NCBI GenBank assembly: GCA_022795735.1
Contig: JAAWHG010000001.1
Coordinates: forward strand, 62,001 to 126,000
Length of the DNA stretch: 64,000 bases
DNA from: Oscillospiraceae bacterium
Lineage (GTDB): Bacteria; Bacillota; Clostridia; Oscillospirales; Oscillospiraceae
Direction of reading: 5' to 3'
Position numbers and translations under genes: made by a program. The notes under the pieces were generated by a model that saw only the letters and a program-made list of their open reading frames with translations, searched no databases and had not been told where the DNA came from. Positions 24,539 to 35,100 of the stretch are shown in pieces. Position 1 is the stretch's first letter. Each line of letters opens with the position of its first letter.

Positions 24539-26971
24539 TTATTTGATAATTACATTGACCAGCTTGTTTTTAACCACAATAGTCTTCACAATCGTTCCAC
24601 TCAGCTTTTCCATCTGACGCTGTACGGTTGCCGAGGAATGGGCCAACTTGGTCACCGCGTCGTTGTCCAGGTCTGCCGGGGCCTGCATGGTGCCGCGAAG
24701 CTTACCGTTAACCTGAATGGCCATCTCCACCGTCGCATCTACCGTCTTGCTCTCATCGTATTCTGGCCAAGGCTGCTGGCAGGCCATTTTACCAGTCTCC
24801 TTGGCAAAGCCCTTTAATTCCCAGAGCTCCTCGGCAATGTGGGGCGCGAATGGACTGAGCAGCAGAAGCAGAACGCGGAAGTCGCCCTTGGAACAGCCGT
24901 TCTGGTACATGGCGTTGACCAAGGTCATCATAGCGGCTATGGCGGTATTCATTTTCAGCTCGTCTATGTCGGAGCCGACCTTTTTGATGGTCTTGTGGAG
25001 CAACGACTCGTTGGCAGGCGTCAGCGCTTCGCTGTCGGTGCAGGCGTCGGCCATGTTCCAAATACGATCCAGGAAGCGCTTAGAGCCCTTGACAGCCTCG
25101 TTGGACCAGGAGACCGCCTTCTCAAAGTCGCCAATGAACATGATATGGAGGCGCATGGTGTCGGCGCCGTACTGGTCAATGATATCATTGGGGTTGACCA
25201 CGTTGCCGCGAGACTTGGACATCTTCTCGCCGCCCTCGCCCAGGATCATGCCGTGGCTGGTGCGCTTTTGGTAGGGCTCCTTGGTGGGAACAACTCCGAT
25301 GTCATAAAGCACCTTGTGCCAGAACCGGCTGTAAAGCAGATGGAGTGTTGTGTGTTCCATGCCGCCGTTGTACCAATCGACGGGCGACCAGTAGTCCAAT
25401 GCCTCTTTGGAGGCCAGCGCCTTGTCGTTGTGGGGATCCATATAGCGCAGGAAATACCAGCTAGAACCAGCCCACTGGGGCATGGTGTCCGTCTCACGTT
25501 GGGCAGGACCGCCACAGCAGGGGCAGGTGGTGTTGACCCAATCGGTCATTTTGGATAGCGGGCTCTCGCCGGTGTCGGTCGGCTCGTAATTCTCCACGTC
25601 GGGCAGGAGCAGCGGAAGCTCCGACTCGGGAAGCGGAACCCAGCCGCACTTGGGGCAGTTAACCATCGGAATTGGCTCGCCCCAGTAGCGCTGGCGGGAG
25701 AAGACCCAGTCGCGCAGCTTATAATTGACCTGTTCGCGGCCAATTTTTTTCTCCTCCAGCCATTGAATGATGGCGGGAATTGCCTGCCGGACCGTCAGTC
25801 CGTTGAGGAAATCAGAGTTTACCAGAATACCGGTGTCATCCTTGGCGGTAAAAGCCTCTTTCTGTACATCCTCGCCGCCGGCAACCACCTCGACAATTTT
25901 GCAGCCAAATTTCTTGGCGAAAGCCCAGTCTCGGGTGTCGTGAGCCGGAACGGCCATTATCGCGCCGGTTCCGTAGGAGGCCAGAACATAGTCCGAGATA
26001 AAAATGGGAATCTCCTGTCCGTTGACCGGGTTGACCGCCCGAACGCCCTGAAGCTCGACGCCTGTTTTCTCCTTATCGGCGGTCAGCTCGGTGCGTTCAA
26101 AGTCAGACTTGCGGGCGGCTTCGGCAACGTAGGCGTTGACGTCATCCAGGTTTTGCAGCCGGTCCGCCCACTTTTTGACATATTCGTGCTCCGGAGAGAT
26201 GACCATATAAGTCGCGCCGAAAAGGGTGTCGGGCCGCGTGGTGAAGACCACAATGTCGTCGTCGGTAGTAGCCTTAAATGTAACCTCCGCGCCGGTGGAT
26301 CGGCCAATCCAGTTACGCTGCTGAAGCTTAACCCGTTCAATGTAATCGACGTCGTCCAAATCGTCGATCAGCCGCTGTGCGTACTCGGTAATTTTGAGCA
26401 TCCATTGGCTCTTTTCCTTGCGCACGACCGGCGCGCCGCAGCGCTCACAGACGCCCTCCACGACCTCTTCATTGGCGAGGACGCATTTACAGGAGGTACA
26501 CCAGTTAACCGGCATAGTGGCCTTATAGGCCAGACCCTTCTTGTAAAGCTGGAGAAAAATCCATTGGGTCCACTTGTAATAGCTGGGGTCTGTGGTGTCC
26601 ACACAGCGGTCCCAGTCAAAGGAATAGCCCAGCATTTGCAGCTGTTCCGTAAAGCGTTTGATATTGTTCTCGGTCACAATGCGAGGATGGATGTGATTTT
26701 TAATGGCATAGTTTTCGGTGGGCAGGCCAAAAGCATCGAAACCGATGGGAAACAGCACGTTATAGTCCTGCATCCGTTTTTTACGGCAGATGATGTCCAT
26801 AGCGGTAAATGGCCGGGGGTGGCCCACATGCAAACCCTGTCCCGAGGGGTACGGAAATTCAATGAGTCCGTAAAATTTGGGACGCTTATCTTCGGTGACT
26901 GCGGCGAATGGCTTTTCCTCGCGCCATTTATCCTGCCACTTTTTCTCGATGGCGGTAAAATCGTACTTCAT
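24539..26971 (-). CDS. leuS: Leucyl-tRNA synthetase
   Basis: The 810-residue class I synthetase has the HIGH-type motif [14 protein letters not shown] near residue 40-50, zinc-ribbon Cys pairs ([21 protein letters not shown]), an editing domain ([14 protein letters not shown]), a second zinc site (CPCCGG) and KMSKSRGN near residue 583. It charges tRNA-Leu. No T-box leader fits in the 23-nt gap after rsfS, so it is probably expressed from the long smc-to-leuS transcript. Confidence 0.97.
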   Translation of the reverse strand: MKYDFTAIEKKWQDKWREEKPFAAVTEDKRPKFYGLIEFPYPSGQGLHVGHPRPFTAMDIICRKKRMQDYNVLFPIGFDAFGLPTENYAIKNHIHPRIVTENNIKRFTEQLQMLGYSFDWDRCVDTTDPSYYKWTQWIFLQLYKKGLAYKATMPVNWCTSCKCVLANEEVVEGVCERCGAPVVRKEKSQWMLKITEYAQRLIDDLDDVDYIERVKLQQRNWIGRSTGAEVTFKATTDDDIVVFTTRPDTLFGATYMVISPEHEYVKKWADRLQNLDDVNAYVAEAARKSDFERTELTADKEKTGVELQGVRAVNPVNGQEIPIFISDYVLASYGTGAIMAVPAHDTRDWAFAKKFGCKIVEVVAGGEDVQKEAFTAKDDTGILVNSDFLNGLTVRQAIPAIIQWLEEKKIGREQVNYKLRDWVFSRQRYWGEPIPMVNCPKCGWVPLPESELPLLLPDVENYEPTDTGESPLSKMTDWVNTTCPCCGGPAQRETDTMPQWAGSSWYFLRYMDPHNDKALASKEALDYWSPVDWYNGGMEHTTLHLLYSRFWHKVLYDIGVVPTKEPYQKRTSHGMILGEGGEKMSKSRGNVVNPNDIIDQYGADTMRLHIMFIGDFEKAVSWSNEAVKGSKRFLDRIWNMADACTDSEALTPANESLLHKTIKKVGSDIDELKMNTAIAAMMTLVNAMYQNGCSKGDFRVLLLLLSPFAPHIAEELWELKGFAKETGKMACQQPWPEYDESKTVDATVEMAIQVNGKLRGTMQAPADLDNDAVTKLAHSSATVQRQMEKLSGTIVKTIVVKNKLVNVIIK

Positions 26972-26994
26972 TCTCTATGCATCCTTTTGTCGAT

Positions 26995-27342
26995 CTAATT
27001 TTCAAGCGGGACCGGCGTCGCGTCGGACCAAAGCCGCTCCAGGTCGTAAAACTGACGGCTCTCGTCGGTAAAGACGTGGAGAACCACGCAGCCAAAGTCC
27101 AGGAGGACCCAAGAGCCGCTACGGTGCCCCTCTCTTCTCAGGGCCGGCTCGCCCAACTCGTCCAACGCTTTTTCCACCGCGTCGCAAAGCGTCTTGACAT
27201 GGGTACTCGAAGTTCCGGTACAAATGAGGAAAAAGTCGGCCAGGGAGGTGACGTCGGTGACAGCAAGCAGTTTAATATCGACGCCTTTCTTGTCATCCAG
27301 CGCTTTGGCGGCGGCCAAAGCAAGTTCTTTCGGTGTATACAA
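26995..27342 (-). CDS. rsfS: Ribosomal silencing factor RsfS
   Basis: The 115-residue protein matches RsfS/YbeB, with DVTSLADFFLICTG and SGSWVLLDFGCVVLHVF. RsfS binds ribosomal protein L14 and blocks subunit joining in starved cells. It begins with TTG, with GGAGG 8 nt upstream. It follows the nadD-yqeK fusion and the LCP gene, close to the usual nadD-yqeK-rsfS order of Firmicutes. Confidence 0.93.
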   Translation of the reverse strand: MYTPKELALAAAKALDDKKGVDIKLLAVTDVTSLADFFLICTGTSSTHVKTLCDAVEKALDELGEPALRREGHRSGSWVLLDFGCVVLHVFTDESRQFYDLERLWSDATPVPLEN

Positions 27343-27383
27343 AATGAATCCTCCTTCCAGATTGTTGGTTCGGTTGCTAATTT

Positions 27384-29012
27384 TTATTCAACGGCGCCGT
27401 CAGGTTTTTCCAAAAAGCCGCTGTCTTGCGGCGGTGTAGACGGCGTCGGGTTTTCAACGCTGGCCGCCGGAGGCGGTTCCACAACCGTATTTCCGGACGT
27501 GTCAAAGGGGTTCGGGGGTAGGTCGGGTTCAACCGGCTCCTCGGTATCGGAAGGCGCTGGCGGATCTGTGACCGCCGGCGGGTCAACCGGTAGATTGGGA
27601 TCAACCGGCTCCTCTGTATCAGACGGTTCAACCGGGTCAACCGGTTGCTCCGTGTCCGGTGGCAGATTCGGATCGACCGGCTGTTCTGTATCGGGTGGGA
27701 GCGTCGGATCGTCTGGCTGCTCCGCGTCAGATGGGAGGTTCGGGTCTTCCGGCTCCTCCGTCTCATTTTCATCGGGAAGCTCCGGCTCCTCCGGGACCTC
27801 CGCCGGTTTTTCCGGTACGGCGGGCTTGGCAGGGGTAACAACCGGTTTACTGGATGAAACCGTCGGCGTGCTGGAACCGCCTCCTCGGATGTGGAAGCTG
27901 CTCAGCGGAATGTCGGTATCGTAGGGATTAAAGTTTTCATTGACGATCTCCTGTACCTGACTTGGGGAGAGGGCGTAATAGGAACCGCCCCTGATCCAGA
28001 CGCCCTCGCCGGGAAGGGTAAACGTCTCCATCTTGTCGAAATCGCACTTCATAAGCTCTTGGGCAAAATAGAGCAGGTTTCCCAAAGAAAGATCAGTCTC
28101 AACATACTCCATCGCGATTTCCACCATGGGCTTAATTTTGGCAATACTCTCGAAGGAAATACATTTTTTTGCAAGCGCCCGCAAAAAGTCCTGCTGGACG
28201 GCGGTACGCTTGATATCGGCCTCCGCGTAGGAGCGGAAGCGGACCAACTGCATCGCGTGTTGGCCGTCCAAAAGCTGTTCGCCTTCGTAGAGGTCGATAT
28301 ACAGATTCTGAGTCGGGTCGGTGTAGTACATCCGCTGGGGAACATAGAAATTAACTCCGCCCACCAGGTCCACCAGCTCGACAAATGCTTCCAGATCGAC
28401 CAGCGCGTAGCCATTGACCTCAATACCGAGGATGGAGGCAAGCTGCTGCTTGAGCGCGTTGACCCCCTTCTCCCCTTTTCCATTGCCTCCATAGACCGAA
28501 TTGATCTTGGGAACGGAGTAATTGCCGTTAATCAGCGTGTCACGTGGAATGCTCATCATGGCAACGGTGTGATCGTTGGCGTTCAGGCGGGCAACGATAA
28601 TGGTGTCGGTGCGGGTGCCGTCGTTGTCAACGCCAACGAGCAGGATATTGTAGAAGCCTTCCCGGACGCTGCCGGGACGTTCAAACTGGAACTCGACCTC
28701 TTCTCCCTTGTCGTCCTCATAGCGGATGGGCTCCGGTATGACCGGATTGGACGCGACCGGCGTCTTATCTTTCGGGTCCGCAGGTTTGGCGGGTGAGAAA
28801 ATAGCCGGCTCTGGCGTAAGATCGGGCGGCTTTATCAGCATTTTCCCAACGGCCAGCACCGTTCCGACGAGCACAAGAAACGAAAGGGTCAGTAAGATCA
28901 ATCCGCGCTGCATCCCAGTAAGGCTGCGCCAAATACGTTTATGGCCGTCGCTGCGGGGCTTTCGCTTCCGAGGCGGGGTATTGTTTCTGTGTTTTCCGCT
29001 AAAAAGCTTCAT
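27384..29012 (-). CDS. LytR-CpsA-Psr family wall-polymer ligase with long acidic Pro-rich tail
   Basis: The 542-residue protein has a basic cytoplasmic N-terminus, one membrane span near residues 35-56 and an LCP domain (ILLVGVDNDGTRTDTIIVAR, MSIPRDTLI, KINSVYGG, ADIKRTAVQQDFL). LCP enzymes transfer lipid-linked teichoic acids or capsule polymers to peptidoglycan. The last 170 residues are low complexity, mostly Pro, Glu, Asp and Thr with an imperfect unit near DTEQPVDPNLPP. The tail may cross the wall. It overlaps the end of nadD-yqeK by 4 nt. Confidence 0.92.
   Translation of the reverse strand: MKLFSGKHRNNTPPRKRKPRSDGHKRIWRSLTGMQRGLILLTLSFLVLVGTVLAVGKMLIKPPDLTPEPAIFSPAKPADPKDKTPVASNPVIPEPIRYEDDKGEEVEFQFERPGSVREGFYNILLVGVDNDGTRTDTIIVARLNANDHTVAMMSIPRDTLINGNYSVPKINSVYGGNGKGEKGVNALKQQLASILGIEVNGYALVDLEAFVELVDLVGGVNFYVPQRMYYTDPTQNLYIDLYEGEQLLDGQHAMQLVRFRSYAEADIKRTAVQQDFLRALAKKCISFESIAKIKPMVEIAMEYVETDLSLGNLLYFAQELMKCDFDKMETFTLPGEGVWIRGGSYYALSPSQVQEIVNENFNPYDTDIPLSSFHIRGGGSSTPTVSSSKPVVTPAKPAVPEKPAEVPEEPELPDENETEEPEDPNLPSDAEQPDDPTLPPDTEQPVDPNLPPDTEQPVDPVEPSDTEEPVDPNLPVDPPAVTDPPAPSDTEEPVEPDLPPNPFDTSGNTVVEPPPAASVENPTPSTPPQDSGFLEKPDGAVE
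27500..27780 (-). repeat. Imperfect repeats encoding the acidic Pro-rich tail
   Basis: Within the LCP gene about seven degenerate units of 33 to 39 nt encode variants of DTEQPVDPNLPP. Unit boundaries are approximate. The region is prone to length change by slippage or recombination. Confidence 0.75.
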
Positions 29013-30202
29013 ACTTTGGTCCTTTCGCCAAGCAGGAAATCACGCGCTTCCACGGTGAAGCGGTCCAGGGGCTTATTTTCGCTCTTTAACAGGTCAATGG
29101 ACATTTCAAAGCCGAGCAGGAGCGCCCCGTCCAGGTCGGTCTCGGTCAGCTCCCGCATTTTCCGCACGCCGTCGAAATTCCGGTTCGGCTCCATATAGTC
29201 AGCAATGTACAGAATTTTTTCCAGCAGAGCCATATTTGCCTTGCCGGTGGTGTGCCAGTAGATCGCGTCCACGACCTCTCTGCTCTCGCCGAAGATATGC
29301 TCCGCAATGGCGGCGCCAGATCTGGCGTGGAGCAGCTTGTAGTGATTCCGCTCAAACTCAGTGGTCATGATACCATATTTTTCACACAATAGCAACTGTG
29401 CCCTTTTTCCCAGCGCCTTCGTCACATCATGAAGAATACCGGCACGGGCAGCCAACGTCTCGTCGCACCCCCAACGGAGCGCCAAATGAGACGCCGCTCC
29501 ACAGCAGCCGATCACGTGGGGAACCCGCCTGGGGTCGTGCAGGGCCAGGCTTGCCTTACGGAGCTGATCGAAGGGCAGGCAGCGCAAATCCTCCTCCACC
29601 CCGTACAGTCTATGGGCCCAGATATAATCCAAGACATATTTGTTAAGGTAGGACTCGGCGCATTGGAAGCGGAGCATCCGCCGCGCCTCGGTGGACGACA
29701 TCTCCAAAACGCGGTTGTCCAGCACGACGGTCTTCGCGCCATAGTTTTTTTTGAGCCGTTCGGCCTGCCTTTCGAGTTGAGAGAGGGAGTCCGTCCCGGC
29801 GCGGCGCACCGTGACCAAGGTGGCGTGCTTGCAGATTTTCTCCGGCTTATACCACTCGTGGAAGCTGAGAAACATGTCGGTTCCCATCAGGAAATAGAGC
29901 TTATCCTTGGAATACCTTTCGTGCAGAGCCTTGACGGTATCCGCCGTGTAGCTGGGGCCCTTCCGGCGCAGCTCCAGACCGTCCACCTCGACCCCTTCCA
30001 TTCCCTCCGACGCAAGGCGCAGCATTTCCAGCCGCTGTTCCCCCGACGGGGAGCCGTCCGCCATGTCCTTATGGGGCGGGGTCGCCGCCGGAACCAGCAG
30101 GACGCGGTCCAATCCTAACGCCTCCGCCATTTCCCGCGCCGCCAGCATATGGCCCAAATGCGGCGGGTTAAAGCTGCCGCCGTAGATGCCGATTTTTCCC
30201 AT
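29009..30202 (-). CDS. nadD: Fused nicotinate-nucleotide adenylyltransferase and YqeK-type HD phosphohydrolase
   Basis: The 397-residue protein joins two enzymes that are usually separate neighbours. Residues 1-200 are NadD: GIYGGSFNPPHLGH, LLVPAATPPHK, FLMGTDMFLSF and SSTEARRML, making deamido-NAD from nicotinate mononucleotide and ATP. Residues about 215-397 are a YqeK-like HD domain: HVIGCCGAASHLA, ILHDVTKAL near 260, and IYWHTTGKANM. YqeK enzymes hydrolyse diadenosine tetraphosphate to ADP. No stop codon or frameshift separates the halves. The ATG at 30202 has GGAGG 8 nt before it. Confidence 0.93.
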   Translation of the reverse strand: MGKIGIYGGSFNPPHLGHMLAAREMAEALGLDRVLLVPAATPPHKDMADGSPSGEQRLEMLRLASEGMEGVEVDGLELRRKGPSYTADTVKALHERYSKDKLYFLMGTDMFLSFHEWYKPEKICKHATLVTVRRAGTDSLSQLERQAERLKKNYGAKTVVLDNRVLEMSSTEARRMLRFQCAESYLNKYVLDYIWAHRLYGVEEDLRCLPFDQLRKASLALHDPRRVPHVIGCCGAASHLALRWGCDETLAARAGILHDVTKALGKRAQLLLCEKYGIMTTEFERNHYKLLHARSGAAIAEHIFGESREVVDAIYWHTTGKANMALLEKILYIADYMEPNRNFDGVRKMRELTETDLDGALLLGFEMSIDLLKSENKPLDRFTVEARDFLLGERTKV

Positions 30203-30235
30203 CCTGAACACCTCCGAGGTTGCTCTTGGCTTCTC

Positions 30236-30670
30236 TTAACGGTCCTTTTTCTTATCAATGGCCGCTTGGATTGCAGCCTGTTTGAAATAGGCGTTACGCG
30301 CCTCCCGTTCTTCTTTGGCCTTTCGCCGTCTTGCCTGCGCACCGGCGCGGACTGGATTAACCCGCTTGGGTCTGACGGCCATAGCCTTTCGCTCGTCCTC
30401 GCATTTCTGAGAAAAACGGTAGATGACAAATTTCGACCCCACCGTCTGTACGCCGTCCGCGCCAGTGGCCTCACAAATGGCGTCGCAAGCCTCCCGGGCG
30501 GTGAGAAGGGCGCTCTCTAAGACCTGTCCCTTCACCAACTCCTTGGCGGTCAAAACGGTATCCGCCTCGGCAATCAAGCTCCCGGAAACACCCCCTTTTC
30601 CCACTGTCAAAAGGACGGGCAGCTGGTTTGCCCTGGCGCGCAGTTCAGCCCTCTGTTTACTGGTCAGCAT
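30236..30670 (-). CDS. yhbY: YhbY-family RNA-binding protein
   Basis: The 144-residue protein has the CRS1/YhbY pattern: LTSKQRAELRARANQLP, VGKGGVSGSLIAEAD, LVKGQVLESALL and GSKFVIYR. YhbY associates with pre-50S ribosomal particles. It is about 45 residues longer than the typical 97-residue family member because of a strongly basic tail (RPKRVNPVRAGAQARRRKAK), which likely adds RNA affinity. It overlaps the end of rdgB by 7 nt. Confidence 0.92.
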   Translation of the reverse strand: MLTSKQRAELRARANQLPVLLTVGKGGVSGSLIAEADTVLTAKELVKGQVLESALLTAREACDAICEATGADGVQTVGSKFVIYRFSQKCEDERKAMAVRPKRVNPVRAGAQARRRKAKEEREARNAYFKQAAIQAAIDKKKDR

Positions 30671-31260
30671 GGCTCCACCGCCTCTCGAAATTTCTCCGCA
30701 AACGCCCGAAGCGCCGCGCCTCTGTGGGAAATCTGGTTTTTTTCCTCCGCCGAAAGCTCTGCAAAGGTCTTGCCCAGCGACGGAACCAGAAAAACCGGAT
30801 CGTAGCCGAAGCCCCCCTGTCCCCTGGGCGCGTCGGCGACCACACCTTCGCAGCTCCCCTTTGCAGTAACCGTCCTGCCATCCGGCAGCCGGCAGGCGAT
30901 GGCGCTCACAAAGCGGGCCGTCCGCTTTTCCGCCGGGACACCCTCCAGCTTTTCCAAGAGCAGGGCGGTACGCGCCGCATCGCTCTCCTTCCCGCCAAAG
31001 CGGGCCGAATAGACGCCGGGCGCGCCGTTCAGCGCGTCCACAACCAGACCGCTGTCATCTGCAATGGCGGGAAGCCCAGATGCCTTCATCACCGTGTCCG
31101 CCTTCAAAAAGGCGTTTTCCTCAAAGGTCGTCCCAGTCTCCTCAACCTCCAGGTCCAGCCCTACCTGGGACTCCAGCAGGACTTCCACGCCCAACGATCC
31201 CAAGATTTCCTGGAGTTCTCTGAGCTTGCCCGGATTTTTGCTCGCCAATACCAACTTCAT
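30664..31260 (-). CDS. rdgB: RdgB/HAM1 non-canonical purine NTP pyrophosphatase
   Basis: The 198-residue protein begins with MKLVLASKNPGKLREL and contains TGTTFEENAFLKA, DDSGLVVDALNGAPGVYSAR and GFGYDPVF. These are the substrate and metal sites of ITP/XTP pyrophosphatases, which clean deaminated purines from the nucleotide pool. It overlaps the ftsY stop by 4 nt and yhbY by 7 nt, in a tight operon. Confidence 0.96.
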   Translation of the reverse strand: MKLVLASKNPGKLRELQEILGSLGVEVLLESQVGLDLEVEETGTTFEENAFLKADTVMKASGLPAIADDSGLVVDALNGAPGVYSARFGGKESDAARTALLLEKLEGVPAEKRTARFVSAIACRLPDGRTVTAKGSCEGVVADAPRGQGGFGYDPVFLVPSLGKTFAELSAEEKNQISHRGAALRAFAEKFREAVEPC

Positions 31261-32165
31261 GACGTCTCTCCTTGCAGTAAGGCGTCGACAAACGCGCGAG
31301 GTTGAAACGCCATCAGGTCGTCCATCTGCTCGCCTACGCCAACGTATTTCACCGGAATGCCCAGCGTGTCGGCCACCGCCACCACAATACCGCCCTTGGC
31401 TGTGCCGTCCAGCTTGGTTAACACAAGACCGGTAACGCCGGCAAATTCCTGGAATTGCTTCGCCTGAATGAGGCCGTTCTGTCCGGTGGCGGCGTCCAGC
31501 ACCAAGAGAATTTCCTTGTCTGCGTCCGGCAGCTCCCGGTCCACGATTCGGGCGATCTTGCCCAGCTCGTTCATTAGATTTTGCTTGTTGTGTAGCCGCC
31601 CCGCAGTGTCACACAGAATGACGTCGGCTCCTCTGGCCCGGGCAGCTGAAATGGCGTCATAAACCACCGAGGCGGGGTCGGCTCCCTCATCCTGACGAAT
31701 GATTTCGGTGCGGCTGCGCTGCGCCCAGATTTCCAACTGGTCGGCCGCCGCAGCGCGGAAGGTGTCCGCCGCGCAGAGCAGCACCTTTTTTCCCTCTTCC
31801 CGCAGGAGGTTGGCCAGCTTCCCAATGGTGGTCGTCTTGCCGACGCCGTTGACGCCGATGACCAGTACCACAGAAGGCTTCGTCCCCATGCGCAAGGTTA
31901 AATCATCCGTCTCCAACAGCTCGGACAAAATATCCTTTAGGGCCTCCCGGACAGCTTCTGCATCCCTGAGCCGTTCTCCCCGCACCCGCTCGCGCAGGTG
32001 CTCCACCAGCTTTTCCGCTGTCTCGACGCCCACGTCGGCCAGAATCATACGCTCTTCCAGCTCGTCGTAAAAATCGTCGTCAATCGGCGACGAAAAGATG
32101 CCGCCCAAAGACATCGCGTTCCGCGTCTTGGTCAATCCGTTTTTTATCTTATCAAAAAATCCCAT
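31257..32165 (-). CDS. ftsY: Signal recognition particle receptor FtsY
   Basis: The 302-residue protein has the NG domain of FtsY: G1 GVNGVGKTT near residue 108, the RAAAADQLEIWA segment, G3 DTAGRLHNK and G4 TKLDGTAKGG. The acidic A domain is nearly absent, as is common in Firmicutes. FtsY docks SRP-ribosome complexes at the membrane. It starts 12 nt after the smc stop. Confidence 0.96.
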   Translation of the reverse strand: MGFFDKIKNGLTKTRNAMSLGGIFSSPIDDDFYDELEERMILADVGVETAEKLVEHLRERVRGERLRDAEAVREALKDILSELLETDDLTLRMGTKPSVVLVIGVNGVGKTTTIGKLANLLREEGKKVLLCAADTFRAAAADQLEIWAQRSRTEIIRQDEGADPASVVYDAISAARARGADVILCDTAGRLHNKQNLMNELGKIARIVDRELPDADKEILLVLDAATGQNGLIQAKQFQEFAGVTGLVLTKLDGTAKGGIVVAVADTLGIPVKYVGVGEQMDDLMAFQPRAFVDALLQGETS

Positions 32166-32177
32166 ATCTGTTCTCTC

Positions 32178-35100
32178 CTATTGTATCCCAAGCTGCTCTT
32201 CCATTTGTCCCAGGTCGATGTGCAAAATCTTGGAAACGCCCTGCTCCTGCATAGTAACGCCGTAGAGCACATCGGCCTCCTCCATGGTGCCGCGCCGGTG
32301 GGTAATGACGATAAACTGGGTCTTATTGCAAAGGTTGCGAAGGTAGGCGGCAAACTTCCGTACATTGACGTCGTCCAGCGCCGCGTCAATTTCGTCCAGC
32401 AGGCAGAACGGCGTGGGCCGTACCCGCAGGATTGCAAAGTATAGGGCAATGGCTACGAACGCCTTCTCCCCGCCGGACAGAAGCGTAATGGTCTTAACCT
32501 GTTTGCCCGGGGGCTGCACGCGAATTTCTATGCCGCAGCTCAAAGGCTCCTCTGGGTCGTCCAATTGCAGAAGCGCCTTGCCGCCGCCGAACATCTCTTC
32601 AAAGGTCTGGCCAAAATACTCGTTAATCCGTTGGAACTCCCGAATAAAAATCTCGGTCATTTCCTGGGTGATAGAGCGGATAATCTTTTCCAGCTCCTGC
32701 TTGGAGGAAAGCACATCATCCCGCTGCACAGCCAGATATTCGTAACGCTCATTGACCCGGGCGAACTCTTCGATTGCCCCAAGGTTTGGCGTACCCAGCG
32801 AGGAAATTTTGCGTTTCAAGGTCGAAATCCGCCGGTTGGCCTCCGGCATGTCCAGCTCCTTTTGACGCAACGACGCCGCTGCGGTCGGGGTCAGCTCATA
32901 GGTGTCCCAAAGTTTGTCCAGGAGTTGTTTTTCCTCCATAGCCGTTGCGTTCTTTTTTTGCTCCAAGCGGGCGCTCTCGCGCTCCATCAGGAGGATGTCC
33001 TTGTTTTGGTCCTGCGCTCTCTTTTCTGCTTTTGTCTTTTCCGCCTCCGCCTGCGCCCGTTCACACAGAGCGTCCCGGAAACGTTCTTTGATCCGGCCCA
33101 ACGCCTCGTTCATGGCCTCAGTCTCGCATGTCAGCGCGTCAATACGCCCATTCAAGACCTCGCTCTCCTGGCGGCACCGCTCTAACAGCGCCTCGCTGGC
33201 GGCCCGGTCGCCCTTCATAGCGTCCTCCAACTCGCGCAATTGCTCTAGCGAATCCAGGGTGGCGGCCTTTTCCGCATCGGCGGCGGCGGCGGCCATTTTG
33301 ACCGCAGTCAAACGCTCGCCAAGCGCGGCATTTTGCGCATCGAGCTCCGAGCGGTCTTGGGTGTGGGCTTCCAGCTCTTCCGTGAGGTCTTTAATCTTTT
33401 TCTCCAGAGACGCGATCTCACCACGCAGGGTCCCGCTCCGGTCTTCGGCTCCGGCGCTGCGCTGGTCTACGCTCTCCAATTCAGTCCGGCAGGTATCGGC
33501 CTGACGGCGTGCCGCGTCCAGAAGCAGTTGGCGCTGGCGGTCGGCGCTCTCCAGGCTTAGCACCTCGTCCTCCGCTTGGCGAAGCTCTCCCTTAGCCGTC
33601 TCAATCTGAAACTCCACCTCGGCGGCCGACCTTGTAGCTTCCGCCAAATCGCTCTCCAGGCCTTCCTTTTCTTGGGTCAGTTGAACTACTTGTTTCTCCA
33701 GACGCGCCAGCTCGTTGGCTCTCGACAGGATACCGGCGCCCCGTATGGTTGAACCGCCTGTCATGGAGCCGCCGGCGTTGAGCACTTGCCCATCCAGCGT
33801 CACAATACGAAAGCGGTTGGAATACTTTCGGGCCATTGTGATGGCATGGTCCATTGTCTCGGTTACGACGGTCCGGCCCAAAAGGTTCTGAAAGATCGCG
33901 TCATACTTCGGGTCGTATTCCAGAAGATCCGCCGCGATGCCCACAAAGCCCGCCGTACCCGCCACGCCTTCCTCTTGCAGCCGGCGGCCCCGAATGGTAC
34001 GAATTGGCAAGAAAGTGGCGCGTCCCGCGTCCCGGCGCTTGAGCATTTGGATAGCGGCCTTGCCGTCCTCCTCGGAGGAAACGACGACATTCTGCATCGC
34101 CGCGCCCAAAGCCGTCTCAATGGCAACCGTGTACTGGTCCTCGACCTTTAGGAGCTTGGAAATCGGCCCATGGACGTTTTGCAGTGCTCCGCGTCCCGCC
34201 TCCTGCATCACAATCTTGACCGCTTTGGAAAAGCCCTCATATTCACGCTCCATGTCACGATACAGTCTCAGCTTGGAACCGGCAGTGTCCAGTGCCACAC
34301 CCGCTGCGCTGGCGGCATGCCGAAGGTCATCCCGCTTTCTGGCTCTGGCCTGCAGGCGAAGCTGGTAACCGGCGATCGCGTTGTTTGCTGCATTGACCTG
34401 CTCCCTGGCCCCCTCCAACCGGGCCGCGCTCTCCTTCTGGTCGGAAAGAGCCTTCTCCAACGAGGCGTTGGCTTCCTCCGCCTGCTGTCGAAGCGCTTCA
34501 CGGCGTGCGGCCTGTTCTTCCAGCGAGAGAGATAGCGAGGAAAGCTCCATTTGCTTACGGCTGCAATCGGCGGCGGCGGCCGTCTGCTCGGCCTGGATGG
34601 ATGTGAGCGCCCGGTCTTTCCCCTCGGCGTTCCGGCTCAGCTCGGCGCTCCGGCGGGATATCTCCTCCAATTGTGCCCCGGCTTCTCTGCGCCGCAAATC
34701 CAATTCCTCTACCCGCGCTTCCAACTGCTCAATCTGGGCATGGATGCCGCCGCTGCGGTTTTCCTGTTCCTGTCTCTCCGCCGCGATGCGGGCCTCGTTC
34801 TTTTGATTGTTCTCCCAATTGGCCCGCAGCACCGCAAGGTCGCTCTCACGGTCGTGGATGCGCTTCTCCTGCCCCGCGATTTCGCTTCGGATGGATTCCA
34901 ATCCCTCGTCGTGCTGCCGCAGAGCTTCTCCCAATTGCTCCGCCGTTTTGTATAACGCGTCCAAGCCATCGTGGGCTTGCTCCAGCTGAAAGGCGGCGGC
35001 GTTATAGTCCTCCTCCGTCTTCTTTGCGGCGGCCGCGAGCCGCTCCAGCGTGTCCAGCCAGACCGAAATCTCCAGCGTTTTCAGTTCATCCCGAAATTCC

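Noticed and set aside
24539-26971. Possible T-box regulation of leuS
   Set aside because: Only 23 nt separate leuS from rsfS, too short for a T-box leader.
27500-27780. Repeats considered as a CRISPR array
   Set aside because: The units are degenerate, contiguous and in frame, and encode the Pro/Glu/Asp tail of the LCP protein.
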